Below are positions 7,683 to 17,852 of a stretch of 64,000 bases of DNA, piece after piece; within the stretch, counting starts at the first letter, position 1, and every line of letters starts with the position of its first letter. This DNA comes from Pedosphaera sp. (GTDB lineage: Bacteria; Verrucomicrobiota; Verrucomicrobiia; Limisphaerales; AAA164-E04): contig NZFL01000025.1 in NCBI GenBank assembly GCA_002690655.1, forward strand, positions 55,902-119,901. The letters run 5' to 3'. The position numbers were made by a program, and so were the translations under genes. The notes under the pieces were generated by a model, which saw nothing but the letters and a program-made list of their open reading frames with translations, searched no databases and had not been told where the DNA came from.

Positions 7683-10085
7683 TCAATGAATGTAGCGGAA
7701 GTCGACGCATGAAAACAGCGCATGGTAAATGCCTTCCCATGCTTTACGCTGTTGATGCTGGTTTTCGGCCTTACTCAAAAAATCCATGGCGATCAGCTTC
7801 TCAGCTTGACTGGGTTTCCTTGAAAGCGTTGTCATGTATGCATGCAACAGTCTTTCGCCGTCTGAATAACCTTTTTTACTCAGCAACTTGGCGGCCGCGA
7901 ATTCGGCTTGGTCCATGATCCATGCGTTGTTCATGAGATACAACGATTGTGTTGGTCGAACCCCGGGTGTTCGGCGTCCTACGGTGAAACTTGGATTGGC
8001 AAAATCGAAGTTATCCAGCAATGCATTCCTCCCCTCTTCACGAAAGATCGGAATATAAACAGATCGTACGCGTGGACTGACAATGCTTTCGTAATCCAGT
8101 TTGGCATTACGAAGTGCGGAATCGGAAGACGCTGCGCCAGGCAGCATACTGGTTATGCGGCCTCCCCGGAGCTGTCCGCTTGCAATCAGTATCGAATCAC
8201 GTATTGCTTCCGCAGGTAAGGTTCTTGGAATCATGCGTGAGCGCAGTGCGTTGTCAGGGTCTCTGCTCTGGTTCGCATCTGTGCCTGATGAACTCAGACG
8301 GTAAGTGCGTGAAAGAACAAGCTCCCTCACCAGCCGTTTGGTGGACCAATTGTTCTGGATAAACTGATAGCTTAGGTAATCCAGCAATTCCGGGTGGGTT
8401 GGGGTATCGCCTGTGGTTCCAAAATTATCCACAGACTTCACGATGCCACGACCAAAAAGGTGATGCCACACTCGATTGACATACACGCGAGGAGTGAGCG
8501 GGTTAACGGAGCTGGTTAACCATTGAGCCAGCTCGAGGCGCCCGGTTTCTCCCTCAGGGATCACTGGGCTTGACGCGTTTTTATCGAGTGCGACCTTGAG
8601 GAAACCTCGAGGTACTTTTGCTCCAAGTTGATGCACATTACCACGGACACACACTGCGTAGTCCCCTGCATCCTTCTCCACGCCGACGGTGATTGCCTTG
8701 GGCAGGGGCGCTGGTGCGGTATCCTTTGCCTTGGCCAGTTGTTGTTCCAATGCCTTGAGTTCAGCTTTTTGATTCTCCGAAGCATCTTTGATCTTTTTTA
8801 AAACTTTGATCGAATTCCCCATTTTTTTGACCTGATTGGAGTATTCCTGATAAATCTGCTTTCGATCGAATGTTACTTCTAATTCCTGTTCCACCAACTT
8901 GGAGACATTGTCCCGGATCAGTGTGCGCGTGCTTCGGAAAATCCCCGCCAGCGCGTAGTAATCTTCTGTTGGGATCGGGTCGAATTTATGATCATGACAC
9001 CTTGCGCAACTGATGGTCATTCCCAAAAGGGAACGGCCCATCGTGTCGATCTGTTCGTCCACGGTATTCATCCGGAGTAGTTCCTTGTCCTGCAGGTCCA
9101 GATTCTTGGGGCCGATAGCGAGGTATGCGGTGGCCACTAATTGATTGTTTCGCTGCTCCCGGCTGGACCATGTCATGAGATCACCAGAGATTTGTTCGCT
9201 GATGAACAGGTCAAATGGCTTGTCCTGATTGTAAGCATCAATGACGTAGTTGCGATACCGCCAGGCGTTTGACAGAACGGAGCTGCGACCGCCCCCGGTT
9301 GAATCGGCATATCGAGCGAGATCAAGCCAATGACGTCCCCATTTCTCTCCAAATGATTGGGATGCGAGCATTTGGTCGATAATGGATTGATAATGTTGCT
9401 CGGATGCATCTTTCTGAAAATTTCGTATTAGGTCAGGCGAAGGGGGGAGTCCGGTAAGATCAAAACTTACCCGTCTCAGAAGTTCCGCTTCACTGGCATC
9501 CTGGGTTGGTGCCATCGAGTTTTCCTCCAGTTCAGCCATGACAAAACGATCAATCAAGTTGAAAGCCCAGCCTTCATCCGTGTTCTTGGGAGCAGGAGGG
9601 AGAGAGATTGGGCGAAAGGACCAGAATTGTCTGCCTTCATCCAGGTCAATGGCTTCGTCAGCCGATTCGGAAACATCTCCGTCTCTGGGATCCGCAGCTC
9701 CCATGCGTATCCAATGTTCGATGTGGGCTATCTTCGATGGGGGAAGCTTGCCTCTCGGCGGCATTTCCAGATCAGGATTGCTGTAAGCGATGGCTTCCAG
9801 TAGTAAGCTTTTTTCTGGCTTTCCGGGTTCGATGGCCTTTCCTGAATCGCCCCCAGATATCCAACCCTGTCTGCTATCCAATCGAAGTCCTCCCTTGATT
9901 TTTTCCGATTCTGAATGACATTCATAACAATGGTCAACAAGCAAGGGACGCACGTGCTTTTCAAAATAAGCAACGGCTTCATCTTCTCCAGCGTGAATCA
10001 AACCATAATGAGCAACCAGCATTGAGGCTGCCAGCATCCATGGCACTGGATGCGTCATTTTCATATGCCTGAGGAGTCTCATCAT
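7683..10085 (-). CDS. DUF1549/DUF1553 protein with planctomycete-type cytochrome c domain
   Basis: This is a secreted protein of 800 residues, in a family that is greatly expanded in Planctomycetes and Verrucomicrobia. After a signal peptide there is a PSCyt1-type domain with the heme motif CYECH at residues 53-57. DUF1549 follows (about residues 170-380), containing CARCHDHKFDPI, then a coiled linker rich in Lys/Glu, and DUF1553 (about 530-790). These proteins are thought to take part in extracellular or periplasmic oxidation of polymers, but no reaction has been proven. It ends just upstream of the rhodanese gene. Start alternatives at Met8 or Met10 would give a more standard signal peptide. 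Confidence 0.92.
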   Translation of the reverse strand: MMRLLRHMKMTHPVPWMLAASMLVAHYGLIHAGEDEAVAYFEKHVRPLLVDHCYECHSESEKIKGGLRLDSRQGWISGGDSGKAIEPGKPEKSLLLEAIAYSNPDLEMPPRGKLPPSKIAHIEHWIRMGAADPRDGDVSESADEAIDLDEGRQFWSFRPISLPPAPKNTDEGWAFNLIDRFVMAELEENSMAPTQDASEAELLRRVSFDLTGLPPSPDLIRNFQKDASEQHYQSIIDQMLASQSFGEKWGRHWLDLARYADSTGGGRSSVLSNAWRYRNYVIDAYNQDKPFDLFISEQISGDLMTWSSREQRNNQLVATAYLAIGPKNLDLQDKELLRMNTVDEQIDTMGRSLLGMTISCARCHDHKFDPIPTEDYYALAGIFRSTRTLIRDNVSKLVEQELEVTFDRKQIYQEYSNQVKKMGNSIKVLKKIKDASENQKAELKALEQQLAKAKDTAPAPLPKAITVGVEKDAGDYAVCVRGNVHQLGAKVPRGFLKVALDKNASSPVIPEGETGRLELAQWLTSSVNPLTPRVYVNRVWHHLFGRGIVKSVDNFGTTGDTPTHPELLDYLSYQFIQNNWSTKRLVRELVLSRTYRLSSSGTDANQSRDPDNALRSRMIPRTLPAEAIRDSILIASGQLRGGRITSMLPGAASSDSALRNAKLDYESIVSPRVRSVYIPIFREEGRNALLDNFDFANPSFTVGRRTPGVRPTQSLYLMNNAWIMDQAEFAAAKLLSKKGYSDGERLLHAYMTTLSRKPSQAEKLIAMDFLSKAENQHQQRKAWEGIYHALFSCVDFRYIH

Positions 10086-10166
10086 GGTTCGCTATCGAAT
10101 TTTACAGAATCTTTGAAGTAATCAAATAGATTTTACACGTACGATGCGTTGCTCAGCGCCGAACGA

Positions 10167-10826
10167 TCAGCTTTTTTTCTTCATGTCCAATGCCCATAGC
10201 ATCTTGTGGGTGCGAAATGCCAAAGCAATAAAACCCGCAAGCATGGCACAAAAACAAACAGGGACAGTCGTGGGCCACCAGTCTGTTCCCAGGAAAATGA
10301 TGCATGTGTTGAGTGTGATGATCAAGAATCTGATTTCAGTTGGCCCAATGCCGAAAAAATAAATTTCAAACGCATTGGTTGCTGCAAAGGAAAGAAAGGC
10401 GTTCACCATATAAGCGCCTGCAACGATCAGGATGCCGACAAAATACCAGGCAAGTCCTTCCGGGGCGATCATCATGTAGCCTGCTACAATGCACGATTGA
10501 AATACGTAGTCCAGGAGATGGTCCATGTAATAACCCCATTTGATGAGCCCCGTCTTGCGGTAACGGCCCAAAGCGCCGTCAAAAAGATCGCTGACATACT
10601 GAGCAAGGATCATGAGCGAAACCAGCCACAGCCACTCCAGGTTTTCCCGGGCTTTCCAGCTGAATACCAAAATCAAAGCTGACCAAATCAAGGTCAGATA
10701 AGTAAGGTGCCATGTTTCAATCCACGATGGTAACTTTGGGACCCAGTGATTCCTGAAATTATTTTCCCATCGCATCAAAACGGATTTCCCAACCTTTTGG
10801 TCGCCCTTGAACTCGCGGTCGCTCAT
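10167..10826 (-). CDS. CDP-alcohol phosphatidyltransferase family membrane protein
   Basis: The protein has 219 residues and about six membrane helices. The family motif, which binds Mg2+ and the CDP-lipid, is DGALGR with downstream G-Y-Y-M-D-H-L-L-D. In the standard motif eight residues separate the Arg from the Gly; here there are nine, and the usual Ala before the Arg is Gly. The start of the helix after the motif keeps both aspartates. Such enzymes transfer a phosphatidyl group from CDP-diacylglycerol, or a phospho-alcohol, to an alcohol acceptor. The acceptor cannot be told from the sequence. The gene is monocistronic, between two gene groups that run in opposite directions. Confidence 0.82.
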   Translation of the reverse strand: MSDREFKGDQKVGKSVLMRWENNFRNHWVPKLPSWIETWHLTYLTLIWSALILVFSWKARENLEWLWLVSLMILAQYVSDLFDGALGRYRKTGLIKWGYYMDHLLDYVFQSCIVAGYMMIAPEGLAWYFVGILIVAGAYMVNAFLSFAATNAFEIYFFGIGPTEIRFLIITLNTCIIFLGTDWWPTTVPVCFCAMLAGFIALAFRTHKMLWALDMKKKS

Positions 10827-10941
10827 CTTGAAACCCTAGCGATTCCGCTCATGCAGGAGTAGAAAAATTTCATTGGATATTCTTCCTCTAAAGGTAATCT
10901 TCCGAAGTGATCCATCTGATGAGAAGGTTCTTCTGCGACTT

Positions 10942-13900
10942 ATGATGACCATGATTTCTAAAATGAATGCTTTACGATTGAGCCGATTCTTTTTTTGCCG
11001 ATTCGGGGTGTTTGTCACTCTTTCATTTATGTTGCCCCTCCATGGTGCTGAACCTTTGCATGTCGTCTTCATGGTGGGTGAGCAGGAATATGAAACCGCC
11101 CGTACACTTCCTGAATTCGCAAGGCAAGAACTGACCCCCAAGGGGATTGTCAGTTCCTTTGCACATGTCTCCAGGGATGATTCGAACCATTTTAAAGGAT
11201 TGGAAGCCTTGGCTGATGCAGACGTCCTGTTCGTCAGTGTGCGGCGAAGAACGCCCCCGGAAGCTCAGATGCAATTGATTCGCACGTTCTTGAATCGGGG
11301 CGGTTCAGTTGTTGCTATACGGACATCCAGTCATGCATTCGACCGTGACCCCCCCAGTGCGGATTACGTGCGTTGGCAGTCATTTGATCGCGATGTGCTG
11401 GGTGGACATTATGAAGGGCACTATGGAAACAAGCCACCCACCAATCCTCCTTCGAAAATTTTTTTACAGGCATCACAGAAAACACATCCCTTGTTGAAAG
11501 GTCTTGAGCAACAATCTTTTTTATCAACCTCGCATCTTTACAAAAACCGGGAGATGTCGGCCAAAGCGACTGTCTTGATGGATGGGGTGGTTGTGGGCAT
11601 GGAGGTCAGGGAACCTGTGACCTGGACGCACGAAACGTCATCAGGTGGCAGGGTGGTATACACTTCATTGGGCAACACGGGTGATTTCGGAATCCAACCT
11701 TTTCGACGTCTGCTACTGAATGCCATCCATTGGGTGGCGGGTCGTGCAGTTCCTGAGCAACTCATTCACCCAGGGCTTAAAGGAGATTTTGATCCGAATG
11801 CTTCCCTCAATGGCTGGGTGCCGATGAATGTGCCTTCAGCATGGGAACAGCATCCAAGTGGGGCCTTTGCCGATACGGATGGTTTTGGATGGTATCGCTC
11901 TTACGTGCATGTACCGGAATCCTGGCGTGGCAGTCGTTTGCTGCTGGTGGTTGATGAGGTAAGTGACGTGGATGAAGGTTTTTTCAACGGTATTAAAATC
12001 GGTGCCAATGGTGCCATGCCTCCTCTGTATCAAAACCCTTCAAGCAATATACGCCGCCCTTTCGTGATTGATCCGGACTGGATCCGTTATGGTGAGGACA
12101 ATCTGATTGCATGGCGTGTTTATGACAAGGAAGGGCAGGGTGGGATATTGAAGGGCCCGGTGCACCTGAGCCGTCGCGATGATGCCATTGATCTTCAGGG
12201 AGCCTGGTTGTTTCGCCCCGGAGACGCTCCCTCCTGGAGTCAGTGGGATCACGATCCTGACAGTGCTGAAGCCAAACAAGCATCTGCGCGATTCAAACAA
12301 ATCGCCGGAGTTGGGTTTGCCGGTCACGCTGGGATTGTGGACGCGGACATAGGGGGAAGACAGCGTCGCATCCAGGAGGTTTACGAAAAATTCAAAGGCA
12401 ATACCAATGTGCATGCCCTGACTGAAGGAAAGGGAGCTCCGCTATCTCCCGACGCAGCGCTTGAATCTCTCGAGGTAAGCGATGGTTTGAGCATCGATCT
12501 CGTTTTGTCGGAGCCTCTGGTGAAACAGCCCCTCTACATTGATTTTGATGAGCGTGGAAGGATGTGGGTGGTTCAGTATATTCAATACCCCAATCCGGCA
12601 GGTCTTGAAGTGCTGACATGGGATAATCATTTGAGAAAAGTCTTTGACGCCGTACCTCCGCCCCCACCATTCGATCGGCCAGAGCATCAAAAATTTGTAG
12701 GTAAAGATAAGATCACTTTGCATGAGGACACTGACGGTGATGGTGTTTTTGAGACCCATAAAACATTTCTGGATGGTCTGAACATGTGTACTTCATTGGC
12801 TTTTGATCAAGAGGGCATATGGGTCATGCATCCACCTTACCTGTTGTTTTATGCAGACCGAAATCATGATGATCAACCCGACGGTCCTCCCGAGGTGCAC
12901 CTGTCAGGATTTGGTTTGGAGGATACTCATTCGATCGCCAACAGCCTGAAGTGGGGGCCTGATGGTTGGCTTTATGGTGCCACTGGAAGCACGGTCACCG
13001 CGCGCGTCAAAGTTGAGCGAGGTGAGTCAAACAAGGTATATCCTTTCTTTGGTCAAAATATCTGGAGATACCACCCTGTCACACACCATTTTGAATTGTT
13101 CGCCGAAGGAGGGTGGAACACTTTTGGTGTGGATTTTGACAGTAAGGGGCGACTTTATTCAGGTACCAACGGGAACCTGCAGTCGGTTTATTTTGTGCAA
13201 GGCGGTTACTATCAAAAATCTTTTGGCAAGCATGGACCTCACACCAACCCCTACACCTTTGGGCATTTTTTCGGATTGCCCATTGAAGGTGAAAAAGTGC
13301 GCCTCGTGCATCAGTGGGTGCTCTATGAAAGTGGCGCCATTCCGTCGCTGGAAAATCATTTCGTTGGAAGCAACTCGCTGGCTAACAAGGTGCACGCACT
13401 GCGCGTGATGCCCGACGGCAGTACGTTCAAAACCGCCGAAATTGAATCGCCTGTAACGACTTCGGATAAATGGTTTCGGCCAGTGCACAACGTCATAGGG
13501 CCGGACGGAGCCATCTATCTCTCTGATTGGTATGATGCTCGCATCACGCATGTGGACCCCAGAGACAATTGGGACCGTGAGCGTGGGCGTATTTATCGCT
13601 TACGTGACACGCGTCGCTCCCCCGGCTATGCCATGGACATGCATCGCAGGACAACCGAACAGCTGGTTTCATCCTTGTCGGATCAAAATCAATGGATTCG
13701 ATCCACGGCTCGTCGTTTGCTGCGCGAGAAGAAAGACCCTGCTGCGGTCGCATTGCTTCAGGAACGATTGACCAATGCGGATGGAGCGACTGCTCTGGAG
13801 GCCTTGTGGACCTTGGAGCAAATGCAGTCTCTGGGCGAATCCACGCGCCTTCTTTCACTGAACCATGCCGATCCTCACGTGCGCTTGTGGGGCGTTCGCT

Positions 13901-15363
13901 TGAGTGCGGATGTTGTGCCGCTTTTGAGTTCTGCGGTTTTTAAATCCGTCATGCATTTGGCGAAAACGGATTCAGATCCTGAAGTGGTTTCACAAATTGC
14001 AGCAAGTGCTCAACGACTCCGTCCCTCGCAAGGTTACCCCTTGGTTCAAGCGCTTTTTCAGCGCGATGAATGGTCCAGTGATCCCTACATACCGCAGCAG
14101 ATCTGGTGGGCTTTGGAGTCTCAGATTCGCCAGCAACCAGAGGGAATGCTTGCGCTGCTGGGGACTCCGGATCAGTGGCAGTTTCTTCTGCTGCGTGAAA
14201 CGCTGTTGAGCCGCCTGAGCCGCAGGTTGACCTCTGAACAAGATCCGAACAGTCTGACTCTCTGTGCCCGCCTCTTGATGAAGGCACCGGATAAGGATGC
14301 GGTTTCGTTGCTGTTGGAGGGGATGGAATCCGCGTTGCAGGGATCTCGCCTCGAGGTTTTACCGGATGCATTGGACAAGGCCCTGAAAACAGTCACGGCA
14401 AGGTTTGGGTCGGATCCTTCCTGGGTTGGGTTTGGCCTTCGAATTGATAGCCCGTCAGCTTTTGTCTCTGCCCGTGAAATGGTGGCCCACTCCCAACAGA
14501 AAGAGGAGACGCGGATCGCCATGATCAGCCGGCTCTCGGAGCTGCGCGACCAGCCATCGGTTTTCATCATGCTGCAACTCATCGGTGATAGCCATGCTTC
14601 TGAATCACTCAAGCTCGCCGCGATGAATGGGCTGCGTCGATTTGATGATGATGCCATTGCGGAAGCCTTGCTCGATCAATTGCCAAAGCTCGAAGGAGAC
14701 CTCCTTCAAACCGCATTATCCGTGATGGCCGGACGAACGGAATGGACCGTTGCGCTGTTAACCGCAGTGGATCAGGGTGCATTGGCAAGGGAAGCCATCT
14801 CATTCGATGTCTTGATTACCATGCAGCAGAGGGGGAATGAGCGGATCGGTTCTTTGATCAAGTCCAGCTGGGGTAATCTGCGTCAACCGAAAGCTGCCAT
14901 TACCACACGCATCCATGAGGTCCAGACAACCTTGAAACGTCTGGGCGGAGATGCTCGCAAGGGTAAGGAGCTTTTTGCTCAAGTCTGTGGGGCCTGCCAT
15001 GTTCTGCATGGGGAGGGTCGATCCATTGGGCCGGAACTCACCGGTTATGATCGTGGTAATCTCGATTTTCTGCTGCCGGCTGTTCTGGATCCAAATCTGG
15101 CCATCCGTGAAGAATTTGAACTTGTGACCTTGGCGCTGCGCGCAGCAGAGGGGGAGCTGGAAGGGGCTCTGTTGACTGGTTTCATTTCAGGAATGGAAGC
15201 AGGGGTTCTCACTCTGACCGATCTTGCCGGTAATCTTACCCGGATCGCGGAAACCGATGTCGTCAAACGCGAGCATTCCACTGTTTCCATCATGCCTGAA
15301 GGACTTTTGGACACGATGACGGAACAGCAGGTCGCCGATCTTTTTGCGTATTTGCAAAATTAG
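10942..15363 (+). CDS. Secreted ThuA-like / PVC propeller / HEAT-repeat / cytochrome c protein
   Basis: The 1,473-residue protein has five parts in order: a signal peptide; a ThuA-like domain (about 35-260); a jelly-roll region resembling the sugar-binding domain of family 2 glycosidases (about 280-460); the PVC-type dehydrogenase/propeller region (about 510-960, with EDTDGDGVFE); HEAT-like helical repeats (about 970-1300); and a C-terminal cytochrome c domain with CGACH near residue 1349. Such proteins probably oxidise sugars outside the cytoplasm and pass electrons to the heme, which is inference from the family. I use the ATG at 10942; the frame is open to 10873, and ATGs at 10951 and 10963 are also possible, the last giving the cleanest signal peptide. 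Confidence 0.9.
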   Translation: MMTMISKMNALRLSRFFFCRFGVFVTLSFMLPLHGAEPLHVVFMVGEQEYETARTLPEFARQELTPKGIVSSFAHVSRDDSNHFKGLEALADADVLFVSVRRRTPPEAQMQLIRTFLNRGGSVVAIRTSSHAFDRDPPSADYVRWQSFDRDVLGGHYEGHYGNKPPTNPPSKIFLQASQKTHPLLKGLEQQSFLSTSHLYKNREMSAKATVLMDGVVVGMEVREPVTWTHETSSGGRVVYTSLGNTGDFGIQPFRRLLLNAIHWVAGRAVPEQLIHPGLKGDFDPNASLNGWVPMNVPSAWEQHPSGAFADTDGFGWYRSYVHVPESWRGSRLLLVVDEVSDVDEGFFNGIKIGANGAMPPLYQNPSSNIRRPFVIDPDWIRYGEDNLIAWRVYDKEGQGGILKGPVHLSRRDDAIDLQGAWLFRPGDAPSWSQWDHDPDSAEAKQASARFKQIAGVGFAGHAGIVDADIGGRQRRIQEVYEKFKGNTNVHALTEGKGAPLSPDAALESLEVSDGLSIDLVLSEPLVKQPLYIDFDERGRMWVVQYIQYPNPAGLEVLTWDNHLRKVFDAVPPPPPFDRPEHQKFVGKDKITLHEDTDGDGVFETHKTFLDGLNMCTSLAFDQEGIWVMHPPYLLFYADRNHDDQPDGPPEVHLSGFGLEDTHSIANSLKWGPDGWLYGATGSTVTARVKVERGESNKVYPFFGQNIWRYHPVTHHFELFAEGGWNTFGVDFDSKGRLYSGTNGNLQSVYFVQGGYYQKSFGKHGPHTNPYTFGHFFGLPIEGEKVRLVHQWVLYESGAIPSLENHFVGSNSLANKVHALRVMPDGSTFKTAEIESPVTTSDKWFRPVHNVIGPDGAIYLSDWYDARITHVDPRDNWDRERGRIYRLRDTRRSPGYAMDMHRRTTEQLVSSLSDQNQWIRSTARRLLREKKDPAAVALLQERLTNADGATALEALWTLEQMQSLGESTRLLSLNHADPHVRLWGVRLSADVVPLLSSAVFKSVMHLAKTDSDPEVVSQIAASAQRLRPSQGYPLVQALFQRDEWSSDPYIPQQIWWALESQIRQQPEGMLALLGTPDQWQFLLLRETLLSRLSRRLTSEQDPNSLTLCARLLMKAPDKDAVSLLLEGMESALQGSRLEVLPDALDKALKTVTARFGSDPSWVGFGLRIDSPSAFVSAREMVAHSQQKEETRIAMISRLSELRDQPSVFIMLQLIGDSHASESLKLAAMNGLRRFDDDAIAEALLDQLPKLEGDLLQTALSVMAGRTEWTVALLTAVDQGALAREAISFDVLITMQQRGNERIGSLIKSSWGNLRQPKAAITTRIHEVQTTLKRLGGDARKGKELFAQVCGACHVLHGEGRSIGPELTGYDRGNLDFLLPAVLDPNLAIREEFELVTLALRAAEGELEGALLTGFISGMEAGVLTLTDLAGNLTRIAETDVVKREHSTVSIMPEGLLDTMTEQQVADLFAYLQN

Positions 15364-15424
15364 GATTTGTATTTGTCTGCCCGATTCAACAAAGCTTTCA
15401 TCACGCCCCTGAAGGCAATTGGGC

Positions 15425-16504
15425 ATGCACCTGGCTAAATTAAGATTAAGAGATTTTCGGAATTATCGGCGATTGGACATGATGTTTGATCCCGGTTTTC
15501 ACCTGTTGCTGGGTAACAATGCTCAAGGAAAAACTAATATACTTGAATCCATCTATCTACTTGCCACCTTGCGTTCTTTCCGTGGCGTTGGTGCCGCCCA
15601 AATGATCCGACATGAGCAAGCGGGATTCTTTGTCGGTGCTGAAATCGTGGGGGTTCAGTCTGATGTGATCAAGTATTACTGGTCTTTGCGTGATCGCCGC
15701 CTGACGCTCAATCAGGATCCGGTCAAGCGTCTTTCCGATTTCTTTGGAACACTTCGTTCTGTGGTTTTCTGCACTGAAGATTTGCAGCTCGTCAAGGGAG
15801 CGCCACGGATTCGTCGGCGGTTCATGGATCTTTTACTTTCTCAAACCCAGCCTGCTTATCTGGGTAATCTTCAGCAGTATGCCAAGGTATTGCGATCGAG
15901 GAATGCCATTCTGAAACAGCATCGACCCGATCAGGATGTGCTTGATTCCTTCACGAGAGAACTCGTTCATTACGGGCAAGCATTGATTGAGGCGCGCAAA
16001 CAGTTTGTGCCGCGCCTCTCCCCTCTTGCACGTCTCTCTTACCGTCGAATATCTGATGATGCCGAGGAATTCATGATGGTTTATCACCCGACGGTGCAAG
16101 GAGATTTCAGGGAAGAGCTGGACAGAGTAAAGGTCAGGGAAAGGCAATATCGATCCACCCTGGTGGGGCCACATCGTGATGATCTTAAATTACTTCTGAA
16201 TAATCAGTCTGCAGCTCAATTTGGCAGCGAAGGTCAAAAGCGTAGCTTGGCCATCTCCTTGAAAGTAGCTCAGGCTGAATACTTGACCGGACTCTTCGGG
16301 CATCCACCTGTTTTATTGATTGATGATGTGATGGGGGAATTGGATCTAGCTCGCCGCGGTGGCTTGATGCCATTGCTTGAACGATCCCATCATGCCTCTG
16401 GTCAGGTCTTTATGACGTGTACTGAAGAAAACTGGCCCAAGGAACTTGGGAGGCGGTTGATCCGATGGAAAGTGGATCAAGGTTCCATTCAGCACGCTGA
16501 TTAA
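15425..16504 (+). CDS. recF: DNA replication and repair protein RecF
   Basis: RecF is an SMC-like ATPase that binds gapped DNA and helps RecOR load RecA. The 359-residue protein has the N-terminal MHLAKLRLRDFRNY segment, Walker A GNNAQGKT at residues 30-37, the signature-like FGSEGQKRSLAIS, and a Walker B region (LLIDDVMGELD). The ATG at 15425 is chosen over the TTG at 15419 because an AAGG lies 9 bases upstream of it. It starts 61 bases after the upstream gene and is on the same strand. Unlike in many bacteria it is not next to dnaA, dnaN or gyrB in this window. Confidence 0.95.
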   Translation: MHLAKLRLRDFRNYRRLDMMFDPGFHLLLGNNAQGKTNILESIYLLATLRSFRGVGAAQMIRHEQAGFFVGAEIVGVQSDVIKYYWSLRDRRLTLNQDPVKRLSDFFGTLRSVVFCTEDLQLVKGAPRIRRRFMDLLLSQTQPAYLGNLQQYAKVLRSRNAILKQHRPDQDVLDSFTRELVHYGQALIEARKQFVPRLSPLARLSYRRISDDAEEFMMVYHPTVQGDFREELDRVKVRERQYRSTLVGPHRDDLKLLLNNQSAAQFGSEGQKRSLAISLKVAQAEYLTGLFGHPPVLLIDDVMGELDLARRGGLMPLLERSHHASGQVFMTCTEENWPKELGRRLIRWKVDQGSIQHAD

Positions 16505-16655
16505 ATTGGAGATCAGTACTTAAATGTGACCTGGAAAATGACGCGGACGCGCTTTTTGGCTTTCCAATGTGCTTGATTTCCATAAAGTGTTGCCGGTTTT
16601 CGGCTCAAAAAGGCCTTAAAAACACAAAAATACAATTACAAAATAAAAGATTCCT

Positions 16656-17690
16656 ATGCCAATCGCAACTCCGAAGCAATTCGCAGCCATGTTGGACGCC
16701 GCACAAAAAGGCTCCTATGCCTATCCGGCGATCAACTGTACAAGTATCATGACCTTGAATTCTGCCTTCAAGGCATTTGCCGATATGAAATCAGACGGCA
16801 TTATTCAATTCTCCACAGGTGCGGGTCAGTTTGCTTCAGGTCTGAACAACAAGGATGCCACCAAAGGCACCATCATTCTTGCTGAAGCCGCTCATCGTCT
16901 CGCGGAACAATATGACGTGCTCGTGGCACTCAATACGGATCACTGTCAGCCCAAGGCAGCTGCAACTTTCCTCAAACCTCTCATTGAAGCCACGGCTGCG
17001 CGTCGCGCCAAAGGGGAAAACAACCTCTTCCAGAACCACATGCTTGATGCATCCATTCTTCCGCTGGAAGAAAATATCGCCATTTCAAAGGAATATCTGA
17101 AACTTGCTGCTGAAAACGAGATTGTGCTGGAAGTCGAAGCTGGTGTAGTGGGTGGGGAAGAAGACGGCTCTGCAGGCACTGAAGACACTCCTGAAGAACA
17201 CCTATATACGACTCCTGAAGACATGCTGGCGGTTTACGAAGCCTTGCAGTCTATTGGTCGCTTCACCTTTGCCGCTACTTTCGGTAACGTGCACGGGCAC
17301 TACAAGCCCGGCGCTGTGAAGCTTCGCCCTGACATCCTCAAGGATGGTCAGGCAGCTGTGGTCGCCAAATATGGTGCCGAGGCAGAGATGGACCTGGTCT
17401 TCCATGGTGGAAGCGGTAGTTTGCTTGAAGAGATCCGTGAAACACTCGACTACGGTGTGGTTAAAATGAATGTCGACACCGATACACAATATTCTTTCAC
17501 TCGTCCGATCGCTGATCATTTTTACAAGAATTATGATGGCATTCTCAAGGTCGACGGTGAAATCGGTAACAAGAAGGTATATGATCCTCGCAGTTACCTG
17601 AAAGCTGGTGAAAAAGGAATGGCAGATCGCATTGCTGAAGCGTGCTCGGATCTTCGCTCTGATGGGAAATCTATCTTTGGAGACGTCTGA
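16656..17690 (+). CDS. fbaA: Class II fructose-bisphosphate aldolase
   Basis: This zinc enzyme cleaves fructose-1,6-bisphosphate to DHAP and glyceraldehyde-3-phosphate in glycolysis and runs in reverse in gluconeogenesis. It has 344 residues, of the long class IIA type. Visible signatures are NTDHCQ (first zinc His), EVEAGVVGGEEDG, the zinc loop FGNVHGHY, and FHGGSGS with the phosphate-binding Gly-rich loop, followed by KMNVDTDTQ. The gene is preceded by about 150 bases of AT-rich leader and is followed by a strong terminator, so it is likely a single-gene unit. Confidence 0.96.
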   Translation: MPIATPKQFAAMLDAAQKGSYAYPAINCTSIMTLNSAFKAFADMKSDGIIQFSTGAGQFASGLNNKDATKGTIILAEAAHRLAEQYDVLVALNTDHCQPKAAATFLKPLIEATAARRAKGENNLFQNHMLDASILPLEENIAISKEYLKLAAENEIVLEVEAGVVGGEEDGSAGTEDTPEEHLYTTPEDMLAVYEALQSIGRFTFAATFGNVHGHYKPGAVKLRPDILKDGQAAVVAKYGAEAEMDLVFHGGSGSLLEEIRETLDYGVVKMNVDTDTQYSFTRPIADHFYKNYDGILKVDGEIGNKKVYDPRSYLKAGEKGMADRIAEACSDLRSDGKSIFGDV

Positions 17691-17709
17691 GCCAATCTCA
17701 TTTTCATTC

Positions 17710-17743
17710 AAAAAAGGCGGTCCATTACGGGCCGCCTTTTTTT
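17710..17743 (+). terminator. Rho-independent terminator of the aldolase gene
   Basis: A GC stem GGCGGTCC / GGGCCGCC (one G-T wobble) with loop ATTAC is followed by seven T residues and preceded by an A-run, 19 bases after the fbaA stop codon. The A-run could let it act also on the minus strand, for the yaeQ-like gene. Confidence 0.9.
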
Positions 17744-17852
17744 GTAATAATCAACTGGTATGATCAGCGCTGGGGTTTCTCATCATTGGCATGGTTGATT
17801 CCAATGATAGTATTCTCAGCCGATGGGGATCGGGCGTCTCGGCGGGGTGGTT

